This document shows, in pieces, positions 6,449 to 14,618 of a DNA stretch of 47,776 nucleotides (within the stretch, counting starts at the first letter, position 1; the number at the start of each line of letters is the position of its first letter). Source of the stretch: Aphodoplasma sp045592745 (lineage in GTDB: Bacteria > Bacillota > Clostridia > UBA1381 > UMGS1253); the NCBI GenBank assembly GCA_045592745.1, contig JAZNVH010000017.1:1-47776 (forward strand). The letters are read 5' to 3'. The notes under the pieces are model-generated. The model saw only the letters and a program-made list of their open reading frames with translations, had not been told where the DNA came from and ran no database searches. Position numbers and translations under genes: made by a program.

Positions 6449-9079
6449 TTACGCACCCATCTCTTCCTTAATTTTAGCGTGCGCAGCAGCAAGCTTCGCA
6501 ATCGGTACACGATAAGGTGAGCATGATACGTAGTTGAGTCCTGCAGCGTGGCAGAATTCAACACTTGACGGATCACCGCCGTGCTCGCCGCAGATACCAA
6601 GCTTGATATTCGGACGAGTAGCTCTACCAGAAGCAGCAGCCATCTTTATAAGTTTACCAACACCGTTCTGGTCAAGACGTGCAAACGGATCAGCCTCAAA
6701 TACCTTCTTGTCATAGTAGTCAGAAAGGAATTTGCCTGCGTCATCACGTGAGAAACCGAATGTCATCTGTGTAAGGTCGTTTGTACCAAACGAGAAGAAC
6801 TCAGCCTCTGTAGCAATTTCGTCAGCCAAAACAGCTGCACGCGGAACCTCGATCATTGTACCGATGAGGTATTTCATATCAACGCCGGCAGCAGCGATGA
6901 TTTCATCAGCTGTCTTTGTGATTACATCCTTAACATACTTAAGCTCCTTAACCTCACCAACGAGCGGAACCATGATTTCAGGTGTAACGTTCATGCCTTC
7001 TTTGTTTACGTTTATAGCTGCCTCTATGATAGCACGTGTCTGCATAGCTGCAATTTCAGGATATGTTACAGCAAGACGGCAACCTCTGTGGCCGAGCATC
7101 GGGTTAAACTCGTGAAGGTCAGAAACAGTTTCTTTAAGAGCTTCAAATGTAAGACCCATTTCTTTTGCAAGAGCAGCGATATCCTCGTCGTTTGTCGGGA
7201 GGAACTCGTGAAGTGGCGGGTCAAGAAGACGGATAGTAACAGGAAGTCCGCCAAGTACTCTGAACATTTCTTCAAAGTCGCCTCTCTGCATCGGCAAAAG
7301 CTTGTCAAGAGCTTTCTGGCGCTGCTCAAGTGTCTTTGCAACGATCATTTCGCGAACAGCAGGAATTCTTGCCTCGTCAAAGAACATGTGCTCTGTACGG
7401 CAAAGACCGATACCTTCTGCACCGAAACGAACAGCAGTTGATGCGTCCTTCGGATTGTCGGCATTTGTACGAACCATGAGCTTACGTTCAGCATCAGCCC
7501 AGCTCATGAACTTAGCGAAATCACCTGTAAGTGATGCTTCTTTAGTTGCAATTGCTTCTGTATAAATGTTACCTGTTGAACCGTCAAGCGAGATAAAGTC
7601 TCCTTCTACAAGACGCTTGCCTGCGAGAACACAGAATTTTTCTTCTTCATTTACTGTAAGTTCGCCACAACCTGCTACACAGCATGTACCCATACCACGA
7701 GCAACAACGGCAGCGTGTGATGTCATACCACCACGAGCTGTAAGAATACCTTCTGAAGCGTTCATACCTTCGATATCTTCAGGTGATGTTTCAAGACGTA
7801 CCAATACAACCTTTTCACCACGCTCAGCTGCAGCAACAGCATCAGCAGCGTTAAAGTAAATCTTACCGCAAGCAGCACCCGGTGATGCCGGAAGAGCTGT
7901 AGCAGCAACAGTAGCCTTCTTGAGTGCATCTGCATCAAATGTAGGATGCAAAAGTGCATCAAGCTGACGAGGCTCAACCTTTAATAGTGCCTCTTTTGTT
8001 GTTGCAAGACCTTCATCAACGAGATCAACAGCAATTTTAAGTGCAGCAGCAGCTGTACGCTTACCATTACGTGTCTGAAGCATATAAAGCTTGCCGTTCT
8101 CGATTGTGAATTCCATATCCTGCATGTCTTTGTAGTGGTTCTCGAGCTTGTTTGCAATATCAACAAACTGTGCATAAACATCAGGCATATCATTTTCAAG
8201 CTGACTAATCGGGTTAGGAGTTCTGATACCAGCAACAACGTCCTCGCCCTGTGCGTTCATAAGATACTCACCATAGAGCTTCTTTTCGCCTGTAGCAGGG
8301 TTACGTGTAAATGCAACACCTGTACCAGATTTATCACCTGTGTTACCGAATACCATTGCCTGTACGTTTACAGCTGTACCCCAGTCGTAAGGGATATCGT
8401 TCATTCTTCTGTATACGATAGCACGCGGGTTGTCCCAGCTTCTGAATACGGCCTCAACAGACTCGATAAGCTGTGTCTGAGGATCCTGTGGGAAGTCTGT
8501 GCCTTTTTCTTCTTTGTACAATGCCTTATACTTAACGATAAGCTCTTTTAAATCATCAGCTGTAAGCTCTGTATCAAGCTTTACGCCACGAGCCTCTTTA
8601 AGCTCATCGATAAGTTTTTCAAATTTCGGCTTAGGAATATTCATTACAACGTCGGAGAACATCTGAATAAATCTTCTGTAGCTGTCATAAGCAAAACGCG
8701 GATTATTTGTAATTTTTGCAAGACCTTCAACAACTTCGTCTGTAAGACCGAGGTTAAGAATCGTGTCCATCATACCCGGCATTGAAGCGCGTGCGCCCGA
8801 ACGTACGGATACGAGGAACGGATTTTCAGGATCGCCGAACTTTTTGCCTGCGATTTCTTCTGCAACTGCAAGCTTTTCTTTGATTTCGGCGATGATATCG
8901 TCACCTATCTTTTTGCCATCGTCATAATATCTTGTGCAGGCCTCTGTTGTAACAGTAAAACCCTGCGGTACGGGAAATCCCAACTTTGTCATTTCAGCAA
9001 GGTTAGCGCCTTTTCCGCCCAAGAGATTTCTCATGGAAGCGTCGCCTTCGCTGAACAGATAAACATATTTCTTGCTCAT
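6449..9079 (-). CDS. ppdK: Pyruvate, phosphate dikinase
   Basis: Interconverts pyruvate + ATP + Pi and PEP + AMP + PPi. In anaerobes it can run in the glycolytic direction with pyrophosphate or provide PEP. At 876 residues it is full length. The N-terminal ATP-grasp domain starts VYLFSEGDASMRNLLGGKGANLAEM. The swivelling phosphohistidine domain carries GGMTSHAAVVARGMG (catalytic His, about residue 454). The C-terminal TIM barrel carries GLCRTEHMFF and LGICGEHGGDP (catalytic Cys near residue 830). AAGGAGG precedes ATG at 9079. A 190-nt leader separates it from the predicted promoter. Confidence 0.97.
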   Translation of the reverse strand: MSKKYVYLFSEGDASMRNLLGGKGANLAEMTKLGFPVPQGFTVTTEACTRYYDDGKKIGDDIIAEIKEKLAVAEEIAGKKFGDPENPFLVSVRSGARASMPGMMDTILNLGLTDEVVEGLAKITNNPRFAYDSYRRFIQMFSDVVMNIPKPKFEKLIDELKEARGVKLDTELTADDLKELIVKYKALYKEEKGTDFPQDPQTQLIESVEAVFRSWDNPRAIVYRRMNDIPYDWGTAVNVQAMVFGNTGDKSGTGVAFTRNPATGEKKLYGEYLMNAQGEDVVAGIRTPNPISQLENDMPDVYAQFVDIANKLENHYKDMQDMEFTIENGKLYMLQTRNGKRTAAAALKIAVDLVDEGLATTKEALLKVEPRQLDALLHPTFDADALKKATVAATALPASPGAACGKIYFNAADAVAAAERGEKVVLVRLETSPEDIEGMNASEGILTARGGMTSHAAVVARGMGTCCVAGCGELTVNEEEKFCVLAGKRLVEGDFISLDGSTGNIYTEAIATKEASLTGDFAKFMSWADAERKLMVRTNADNPKDASTAVRFGAEGIGLCRTEHMFFDEARIPAVREMIVAKTLEQRQKALDKLLPMQRGDFEEMFRVLGGLPVTIRLLDPPLHEFLPTNDEDIAALAKEMGLTFEALKETVSDLHEFNPMLGHRGCRLAVTYPEIAAMQTRAIIEAAINVNKEGMNVTPEIMVPLVGEVKELKYVKDVITKTADEIIAAAGVDMKYLIGTMIEVPRAAVLADEIATEAEFFSFGTNDLTQMTFGFSRDDAGKFLSDYYDKKVFEADPFARLDQNGVGKLIKMAAASGRATRPNIKLGICGEHGGDPSSVEFCHAAGLNYVSCSPYRVPIAKLAAAHAKIKEEMGA

Positions 9080-9272
9080 CTTTTTTCCTCCTTAAAAATT
9101 AGTTGATAATATTTTTGATAAAAGTTTGCTATTTTTAATCCTGCAATCATAACATGAGCACAGACGATTGTGCAAAAACACGTCCGAAGAATTGTAATAC
9201 GTTAAAAACTGCTGTGCATGCCTGTTGTTATGTATACCAAATGGTTAAAAATAAGACAGCCATCTTTTACCA
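9080..9272 (-). other. Long PPDK 5' leader, no recognised element
   Basis: The stretch between the predicted PPDK transcription start and its start codon is about 190 nt, with short self-complementary patches but no riboswitch or T-box motif that I recognise. The remainder of the 406-bp gap (9273-9485) holds the divergent promoters of PPDK and the aminotransferase and otherwise looks like AT-rich spacer. Confidence 0.4.
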
Positions 9273-9278
9273 CAGATT

Positions 9279-9307
9279 ATTTTAACCTATTTTTGTATAA
9301 AAATCAA
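9279..9307 (-). promoter_or_regulatory. Promoter of PPDK
   Basis: Minus strand: TTGATT (9307-9302), 17-bp spacer, TAAAAT (9284-9279). Confidence 0.6.
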
Positions 9308-9388
9308 TACAAAAAAGTAAATATCTTATAATTTTTTATATTTTTTAATCTTTTTTTATCAAATACATTATTATGTATTAAACATATC

Positions 9389-9417
9389 TTTACAATCTAA
9401 AACAATTATGATATAGT
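9389..9417 (+). promoter_or_regulatory. Promoter of the aminotransferase gene
   Basis: TTTACA at 9389-9394, 17-bp spacer, TATAGT at 9412-9417; leader of about 60 nt to the start at 9486. Confidence 0.65.
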
Positions 9418-9485
9418 TATACATTAAGAGAATATCGTTTATGGACGAAATTGGATATTTAACATAGAGAGGAAGTGTACTGTCA

Positions 9486-10685
9486 ATGAACAGTAAAAAA
9501 GATGTTTTTACACCTGCCGTCGCTTCTATGCAGGCAAGTGCTATAAGAGAAATTTTCAAGCTTATTGCAAAGGATGATATAATTTCATTTGCAGCAGGAA
9601 TTCCTGCGCCTGAGCTTTTCCCGTCAAAAGAATGGGCAAAAATTACAAACGATGTTTTGGAGAATGCTCCTACTCCTGCGCTTGTATATGGTGTTACGGA
9701 AGGATATGTGCCGCTTCGTGAGCTTACAAAGCAAAGGGCTAAAAAGCTTGGCGTTTACAACGAAGAGGTTGACGAGCTTATTATGACATCAGGCGCACAG
9801 CAGGCCATTGACCTTTCGGCAAAGGTTTTATTAGAGGTGGGCGATGGTGTTATTATTGAAAAACCGAGCTTTATCGGTTCGCTTAACGCATTCCGCTCAT
9901 ATGGGGCAAAGCTTTATGATGTAGATATCGAAGAAGACGGTCTTAATCTTTTACAGGTGGAAGAGCACCTTAAAAACCACAAAAATATAAAGTTTATATA
10001 CACAATTCCGACATTTCAAAATCCGTCGGGAACGACTATGAGTATTGAAAAAAGAAAAGCACTCTTAGAGCTTGCAAAAAAATATGACGTGTTTATCCTG
10101 GAGGATAACCCGTATGGTGAACTGCGCTTTAAGGGTGAGGCTGTCAATACAATAAAATCAATGGATACAGAGGGCAGAGTTATATATGCAGGCACATATT
10201 CAAAAACGCTTGCACCCGGTCTTCGTGTAGGTTTTGTATCTGCGAGAAAGGACATTGTAGACAGAGTTGTTGTAGTAAAACAGGTAAACGATGTTCATAC
10301 CCCTGTTCTTAATCAGATGATGGTATATGAATATATAAAGAATTATGATTATGATGCACATATACAAAAGTGTGCAAATGAGTATGGTGAAAAATGTGAG
10401 CTTATGATAAGCGAAATGGAAAAGCATTTTCCGAAAGAGTGTACGTTTACACGTCCTGACGGCGGAATATTTATCCTTTGCACAATGCCTGAGGGCGTAG
10501 ACACAAAAGAAGTGTTAAACGATGCAATTGCCAATAAGGTCGCTTTCGTTCCGGGGAACACCTTTATGGCAGATATTGATGCACCGTCAAATATATTCAG
10601 ACTAAACTTCTCTGTTACAACAAAGGAATCTATAACAAAGGGAATAAAAATTCTCGCAGACGTGCTTAAAAAGTACGTATCATAA
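9486..10685 (+). CDS. PLP-dependent aminotransferase (class I/II, MocR/LysN-like fold)
   Basis: A 399-residue fold-type I aminotransferase lacking the N-terminal GntR DNA-binding domain of MocR regulators. Visible features: SFAAGIPAPELFP (substrate-loop start), YGVTEGYVPLRE, MTSGAQQAIDLSAK (cofactor phosphate region), PTFQNPSGTTMS, LEDNPYGELRF (aspartate to the PLP ring nitrogen), and YAGTYSKTLAPGLRVGF, whose lysine (about residue 243) carries PLP. Such enzymes include 2-aminoadipate and broad aromatic or branched-chain transaminases; substrate cannot be assigned here. AGAGAGGAAG precedes ATG at 9486. trpS follows 34 bases later and may be co-transcribed. Confidence 0.85.
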   Translation: MNSKKDVFTPAVASMQASAIREIFKLIAKDDIISFAAGIPAPELFPSKEWAKITNDVLENAPTPALVYGVTEGYVPLRELTKQRAKKLGVYNEEVDELIMTSGAQQAIDLSAKVLLEVGDGVIIEKPSFIGSLNAFRSYGAKLYDVDIEEDGLNLLQVEEHLKNHKNIKFIYTIPTFQNPSGTTMSIEKRKALLELAKKYDVFILEDNPYGELRFKGEAVNTIKSMDTEGRVIYAGTYSKTLAPGLRVGFVSARKDIVDRVVVVKQVNDVHTPVLNQMMVYEYIKNYDYDAHIQKCANEYGEKCELMISEMEKHFPKECTFTRPDGGIFILCTMPEGVDTKEVLNDAIANKVAFVPGNTFMADIDAPSNIFRLNFSVTTKESITKGIKILADVLKKYVS

Positions 10686-10719
10686 CGTAAAAATATATTA
10701 TTTGGAGCTGATATAGAAA

Positions 10720-11730
10720 ATGGAAAACTCAGCAGTGCAGAAAAAGAAAATTCTATCAGGCATTAAGCCTTCGGGCGAGCTTACGCTTGGCTCTTATCTT
10801 GGCGCAATAAAAAACTGGGTAGAGCTATCGGATGAGTACGATTGTTTTTATATGATGGCGGATATGCACGCAATAACTGTGCGTCAAAATCCTGCCGAAT
10901 TAAGACGTCGTACACTTTCGCAGCTTGCGCAGTATATAGCGTGTGGACTTGACCCGAAGAAAAATACAATGTTTATACAAAGCCATGTAAGTGCTCATGC
11001 CGAGCTTTCGTGGGTGCTTAACTGTTATACGATGTTTGGCGAGCTTTCGCGCATGACACAGTTTAAGGATAAGTCTGCAAAAAATGCGACAAATATAAAC
11101 GCAGGTCTTTTTACATATCCTGTGCTTATGGCGTCTGATATACTTGTGTATCAGGCTGACCTTGTGCCCGTTGGTGAGGACCAGAAGCAACACGTAGAGC
11201 TCACGCGCGATATAGCAAATCGTTTTAACGGTGTTTATGGCGATACATTTACCATTCCTGAGCCGTTTATACCAAAGACGGGTGCGCGTATAATGAGCCT
11301 TCAGGAGCCACTAAGCAAAATGAGCAAATCCGAGCAGGATAATGGCGGATGCGTATGCCTCCTTGACAGACCTGAGGCAATAATGAAAGCGTTTAAGCGC
11401 GCTGTTACTGACTCTGATACATGTGTGCGCTTTGATCAGAAAAACAAACCGGGTATATCGAATCTTATGCAGATATATTCAGTAATAACAAAGAAGAGTT
11501 TTGAGCAGATAGAAAATGAGTTTGCATCACGAGGCTATGGTGACTTTAAAACAGCCGTGGGTGAGGCAGTTGTCGAGCTTTTGCGTCCTGTACGCGAAGA
11601 AACAGAAAAGCTCATTGCCGACAAGGCATATCTTGAAAGCGTTTACAAAGAAGGCGCTGAGCGTGCAGCATATGTTGCGAATAAAACGCTTCGCAAAGTA
11701 TATAAAAGGGTAGGCTTTGTGGCAAAATAA
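10720..11730 (+). CDS. trpS: Tryptophanyl-tRNA synthetase
   Basis: Charges tRNA-Trp with tryptophan (class Ic synthetase, cytosol). 336 residues, normal length. SGIKPSGELTLGSYLGA near the N-terminus holds the HIGH-like signature; LSKMSKSEQD near residue 203 is the KMSKS loop. MVYQAD-type and VGEDQKQHVELTRDIA segments match the tryptophan and adenylate pocket. No T-box leader is visible in the 34-bp gap to the preceding aminotransferase gene. Confidence 0.97.
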   Translation: MENSAVQKKKILSGIKPSGELTLGSYLGAIKNWVELSDEYDCFYMMADMHAITVRQNPAELRRRTLSQLAQYIACGLDPKKNTMFIQSHVSAHAELSWVLNCYTMFGELSRMTQFKDKSAKNATNINAGLFTYPVLMASDILVYQADLVPVGEDQKQHVELTRDIANRFNGVYGDTFTIPEPFIPKTGARIMSLQEPLSKMSKSEQDNGGCVCLLDRPEAIMKAFKRAVTDSDTCVRFDQKNKPGISNLMQIYSVITKKSFEQIENEFASRGYGDFKTAVGEAVVELLRPVREETEKLIADKAYLESVYKEGAERAAYVANKTLRKVYKRVGFVAK

Positions 11731-11779
11731 TTTATATCACAAAAGAAAAAAGCCGTGAAAGAAATTGGAGTGAAAGTAC

Positions 11780-12925
11780 TTGAATAACGATATACTCATA
11801 TATGTTTTAATGGTAGTAGCATTTTTGGTGGCGTTTAGCTTTACGCTTATTTCGATGCCTCTGGCACGCAAAATCGCTGAAAGAATTGGTGCTATTGATG
11901 TTCCAAAGGATGATCGCAGAATGCATAATAGGCCGACTCCACGCCTTGGAGGACTTGCGCTGTTTTTTGGTTTTATGGTAAGCGTGTTGTGCTTTTGTGA
12001 AATCACACGCGAATTTATAGGACTTTTGTGCGGAGCTGTTATTATAGTTATACTTGGCATTTTTGATGACAGCAGAGGGCTTAGCGCAAAATTCAAATTC
12101 TGTATTCAGATTGTTGCCGCATTAGTGGTTGTATATGTTGGCGATATCAAAATTGACATATTTACAAACCCCAATATATTTTCAAACGAAAAATTTTTAG
12201 TGCTTAGCGATTGGGTTTCTGTACCTGTAACGGTTTTGTGGATTATCGCAATTACAAATGCCGTTAATCTTATTGACGGACTTGACGGACTTGCGGCAGG
12301 AGTATCCTCGATTGCGGCGGTTTCGCTTGTATTTGTCGCAATAATGGTAGATGCACCTGCGATTGCACTTGTAGCGGTTATTATAACCGGTGCATGCTTT
12401 GGGTTTTTACCCTCAAATTTCAAGCGCAAAAACAAAATGTTTCTCGGTGATACGGGTGCGACATTTTTAGGATATACGCTTGCGGTTTTGTCAATACTTG
12501 GAGGTTTTAAAAGCTATGCAGTAATATCGTTTGCGGTACCGGTACTTATATTTGGTCTTCCGATATTTGATACTGCATTTGCAATGCTAAGACGAATCCT
12601 GACGGGCAAAAGTGTTATGACGCCTGACCGTGGCCATATTCATCACAAGCTTGTGGATATGGGCTTTTCAAAAAAGCAGGCAGTATTTATTTTGTATGCG
12701 ATGAGCGCCATTTTAGGTCTTACGGCTGTTGTACTTGCTGAAAGCGGGGCGCTTCGTGCACTTATACTTCTTATAACAGCTCTTATAGTTATCGTTGCCG
12801 GAAGCGTTATTACACGCGGCAAAGCGGCAAAAAACCATGTCAGTGTTGATGTTGTTGATGATGACGATGATTGTGAGCATACCATACAAATCAGTCTTAA
12901 CAAAATTGAAGATGAAAACTATTAA
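11780..12925 (+). CDS. tagO: Undecaprenyl-phosphate N-acetylglucosaminyl-1-phosphate transferase (WecA/TagO type)
   Basis: A multi-pass membrane enzyme moving a UDP-HexNAc sugar phosphate to undecaprenyl phosphate, the first step of teichoic acid or other wall-polymer synthesis. 381 residues with about ten hydrophobic helices. Visible: PKDDRRMHNRPTPRLGG (N-terminal cytoplasmic loop), GIFDD (magnesium-binding aspartates), NAVNLIDGLDGLAAG (catalytic loop), FLGDTGATFLGY, and DRGHIHHKLVDMGFS (the His motif of the WecA/MraY family). The start is TTG at 11780 after GGAG at 11767-11770. The C-terminal tail is unusually acidic (DVVDDDDDCEH). wecB follows, which fits a shared envelope-polymer role. 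Confidence 0.9.
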   Translation: MNNDILIYVLMVVAFLVAFSFTLISMPLARKIAERIGAIDVPKDDRRMHNRPTPRLGGLALFFGFMVSVLCFCEITREFIGLLCGAVIIVILGIFDDSRGLSAKFKFCIQIVAALVVVYVGDIKIDIFTNPNIFSNEKFLVLSDWVSVPVTVLWIIAITNAVNLIDGLDGLAAGVSSIAAVSLVFVAIMVDAPAIALVAVIITGACFGFLPSNFKRKNKMFLGDTGATFLGYTLAVLSILGGFKSYAVISFAVPVLIFGLPIFDTAFAMLRRILTGKSVMTPDRGHIHHKLVDMGFSKKQAVFILYAMSAILGLTAVVLAESGALRALILLITALIVIVAGSVITRGKAAKNHVSVDVVDDDDDCEHTIQISLNKIEDENY

Positions 12926-12976
12926 AAACAATTAACATATAATTTTTAATTTTCGATACGAAAGGATATGGAGATT

Positions 12977-14128
12977 ATGAGCAAAAAAATAAAGGCTATG
13001 ACAGTTTTTGGTACTCGCCCGGAGGCAATTAAAATGGCACCGCTCGCGCTTGCACTTGATGCATGCCCGCATATTGATGCAAAGGTATGCGTTACTGCTC
13101 AGCACAGACAAATGCTTGATCAGGTGCTTGAGATTTTTAATATTACACCTGATTATGACCTTGATATAATGAAGGAGCGTCAGTCACTTGTCGGAATTAC
13201 TACACGTGTACTTACCGGTCTTGATGAAGTTATAAAAAAGGAACAGCCCGACGTAATTTTGGTTCACGGCGATACTTCCACTACGTTTGCAGGGGCACTT
13301 GCAGCGTTTTACAATCAGACAAAAATCGGTCACGTGGAGGCAGGCCTTCGTACATATGATAAATATTCGCCGTTCCCTGAAGAAATGAATCGTTGCCTTA
13401 CAGGTGTTATGACTGATTTTCATTTTTCGCCTACGGTTGCAAACAAAAACAATTTGCTTAAAGAGAATATTGATGAAAAGAAGATATATATAACGGGTAA
13501 TACTGTAATTGATGCACTAAAGAGTACTGTAAAAGAGGATTATGTTTTTACAGATGAAAATCTTAAAAACCTTGATTTTGAGGGCGAAAGAGTCATCCTT
13601 GTTACTGCACACAGACGTGAAAATCTTGGTGAGCCGCTTAAAAATATTTGCCGTGCTCTTCGCAGAATAGTTGAAACATACGACGACATAAGAATTGTAT
13701 ATCCTATGCACCTTAATCCTGCAGTGCGCGAGGTCGCAAGAGAAATCCTTGGCGGACTTGACAGAGTGTCGCTTATCGAGCCTGTTGACGTTGACGATTT
13801 GCACAATGCTATGGCGCGTTGCTTTATGGTAATGACGGATTCGGGCGGTCTTCAGGAAGAGGCTCCGTCACTTGCAAAGCCTGTATTGGTACTAAGAAAC
13901 GAAACCGAGCGCCCCGAGGCTGTGGCTGCGGGCACAGCTAAGATTGCCGGTGTTGTAGAGGACGATATTTTTAATATGGCAAAAGAGCTTATCGAGGATA
14001 AAGCAGCATATGATAAAATGGCACGTGCGGCAAATCCTTATGGTGACGGAAACGCATCACAAAGGATAGTTGATGCACTTTTGTATGAATTTGGAATAGT
14101 TGATGAAAGAATAGCAGATTTTAAGTAA
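12977..14128 (+). CDS. wecB: UDP-N-acetylglucosamine 2-epimerase (non-hydrolysing)
   Basis: Makes UDP-ManNAc from UDP-GlcNAc for wall teichoic acid linkage units or capsule. The protein is about 383 residues. Visible: VFGTRPEAIKMAPL at the start, VHGDTSTTFAGALAAF, HVEAGLRTYDKYSPFPEE, VTAHRRENLG, and TDSGGLQEEAPSLAKPVLVLRNETERPEA, all hallmark segments of the GT-B epimerase family. I chose ATG at 12977, 10 bases after AAAGGA; an upstream in-frame ATG at 12968 sits too close to that site. It follows tagO by 50 bases and is likely co-transcribed. Confidence 0.93.
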   Translation: MSKKIKAMTVFGTRPEAIKMAPLALALDACPHIDAKVCVTAQHRQMLDQVLEIFNITPDYDLDIMKERQSLVGITTRVLTGLDEVIKKEQPDVILVHGDTSTTFAGALAAFYNQTKIGHVEAGLRTYDKYSPFPEEMNRCLTGVMTDFHFSPTVANKNNLLKENIDEKKIYITGNTVIDALKSTVKEDYVFTDENLKNLDFEGERVILVTAHRRENLGEPLKNICRALRRIVETYDDIRIVYPMHLNPAVREVAREILGGLDRVSLIEPVDVDDLHNAMARCFMVMTDSGGLQEEAPSLAKPVLVLRNETERPEAVAAGTAKIAGVVEDDIFNMAKELIEDKAAYDKMARAANPYGDGNASQRIVDALLYEFGIVDERIADFK

Positions 14129-14161
14129 TATAAAAATTCTTTGAGGCTAAAAGGCAATAAT

Positions 14162-14205
14162 AAAAAAGCTGCAATGCATAAGTAATTGTGTTTTGTGGCT
14201 TTTTT
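14162..14205 (+). terminator. Intrinsic terminator after wecB
   Basis: 13-bp stem AAAAAAGCTGCAA/TTGTGGCTTTTTT including two wobble pairs, with an 18-nt loop. It separates wecB from the SRP RNA promoter. Confidence 0.65.
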
Positions 14206-14237
14206 AATAGATAAAGCAAAATTATTGCAAATACTAC

Positions 14238-14266
14238 TTGATAAAAATATGAAAATAAGGTATAAT
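14238..14266 (+). promoter_or_regulatory. Promoter of the SRP RNA gene
   Basis: TTGATA at 14238-14243, 17-bp spacer, perfect TATAAT at 14261-14266. The predicted transcript begins about 7 bases later, at the 5' end of the SRP RNA. Confidence 0.85.
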
Positions 14267-14271
14267 AAATA

Positions 14272-14540
14272 AGTCGTACTAACCGGGGCGGTAGCGGTGC
14301 CCTGTACTTGCAATCCGCTATAGCAAGGGTGATTACTCTGCCGAGGGGCGGTTTTGTATGGCCGGCGTTTATAGGAAGGCGATGAGGCTTTGGTCCTGTG
14401 CGACTGTGGCCCGTGAACCTTGTCAGGCGGGGAACCGAGCAGCAATAAGCGGTGTCCGCGGTGTGATATGGGGGTGCCGGGGCTGAGCCGGATTTTGACT
14501 TACCGCATGGAAAACTTGTCTCGAAGCAGAGGTGTACGAT
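14272..14540 (+). ncRNA. ffs: Signal recognition particle RNA, large (Bacillus) type
   Basis: About 268 nt, close to the Bacillus scRNA length, with an Alu domain plus S domain. The 5' end reads GTCGTACTAACCGGGGCGG, and its GTCGTAC pairs with GTACGAT at the 3' end (14534-14540). Near the middle, GTCAGGCGGGGAACCGAGCA (about 14423-14442) is the conserved SRP54-binding region with its GGAA-type tetraloop area, followed by GCAATAAGCGG. A T-run (from 14541) follows. It lies just upstream of dnaX, the order seen in Bacillus. It guides the Ffh protein to signal peptides on ribosomes. Confidence 0.95.
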
Positions 14541-14618
14541 TTTTTTAATTATAAGGATAAAATATATGGTTTTTATATATCAAGCGGCATTTATAAACCA
14601 AAAAGTGAGGTTTTGATT

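Noticed and set aside
14532..14618. Extended N-terminus for dnaX
   Set aside because: It would overlap the 3' end of the SRP RNA; the usual MAYQALYRKWRP start at 14619 has a ribosome site.
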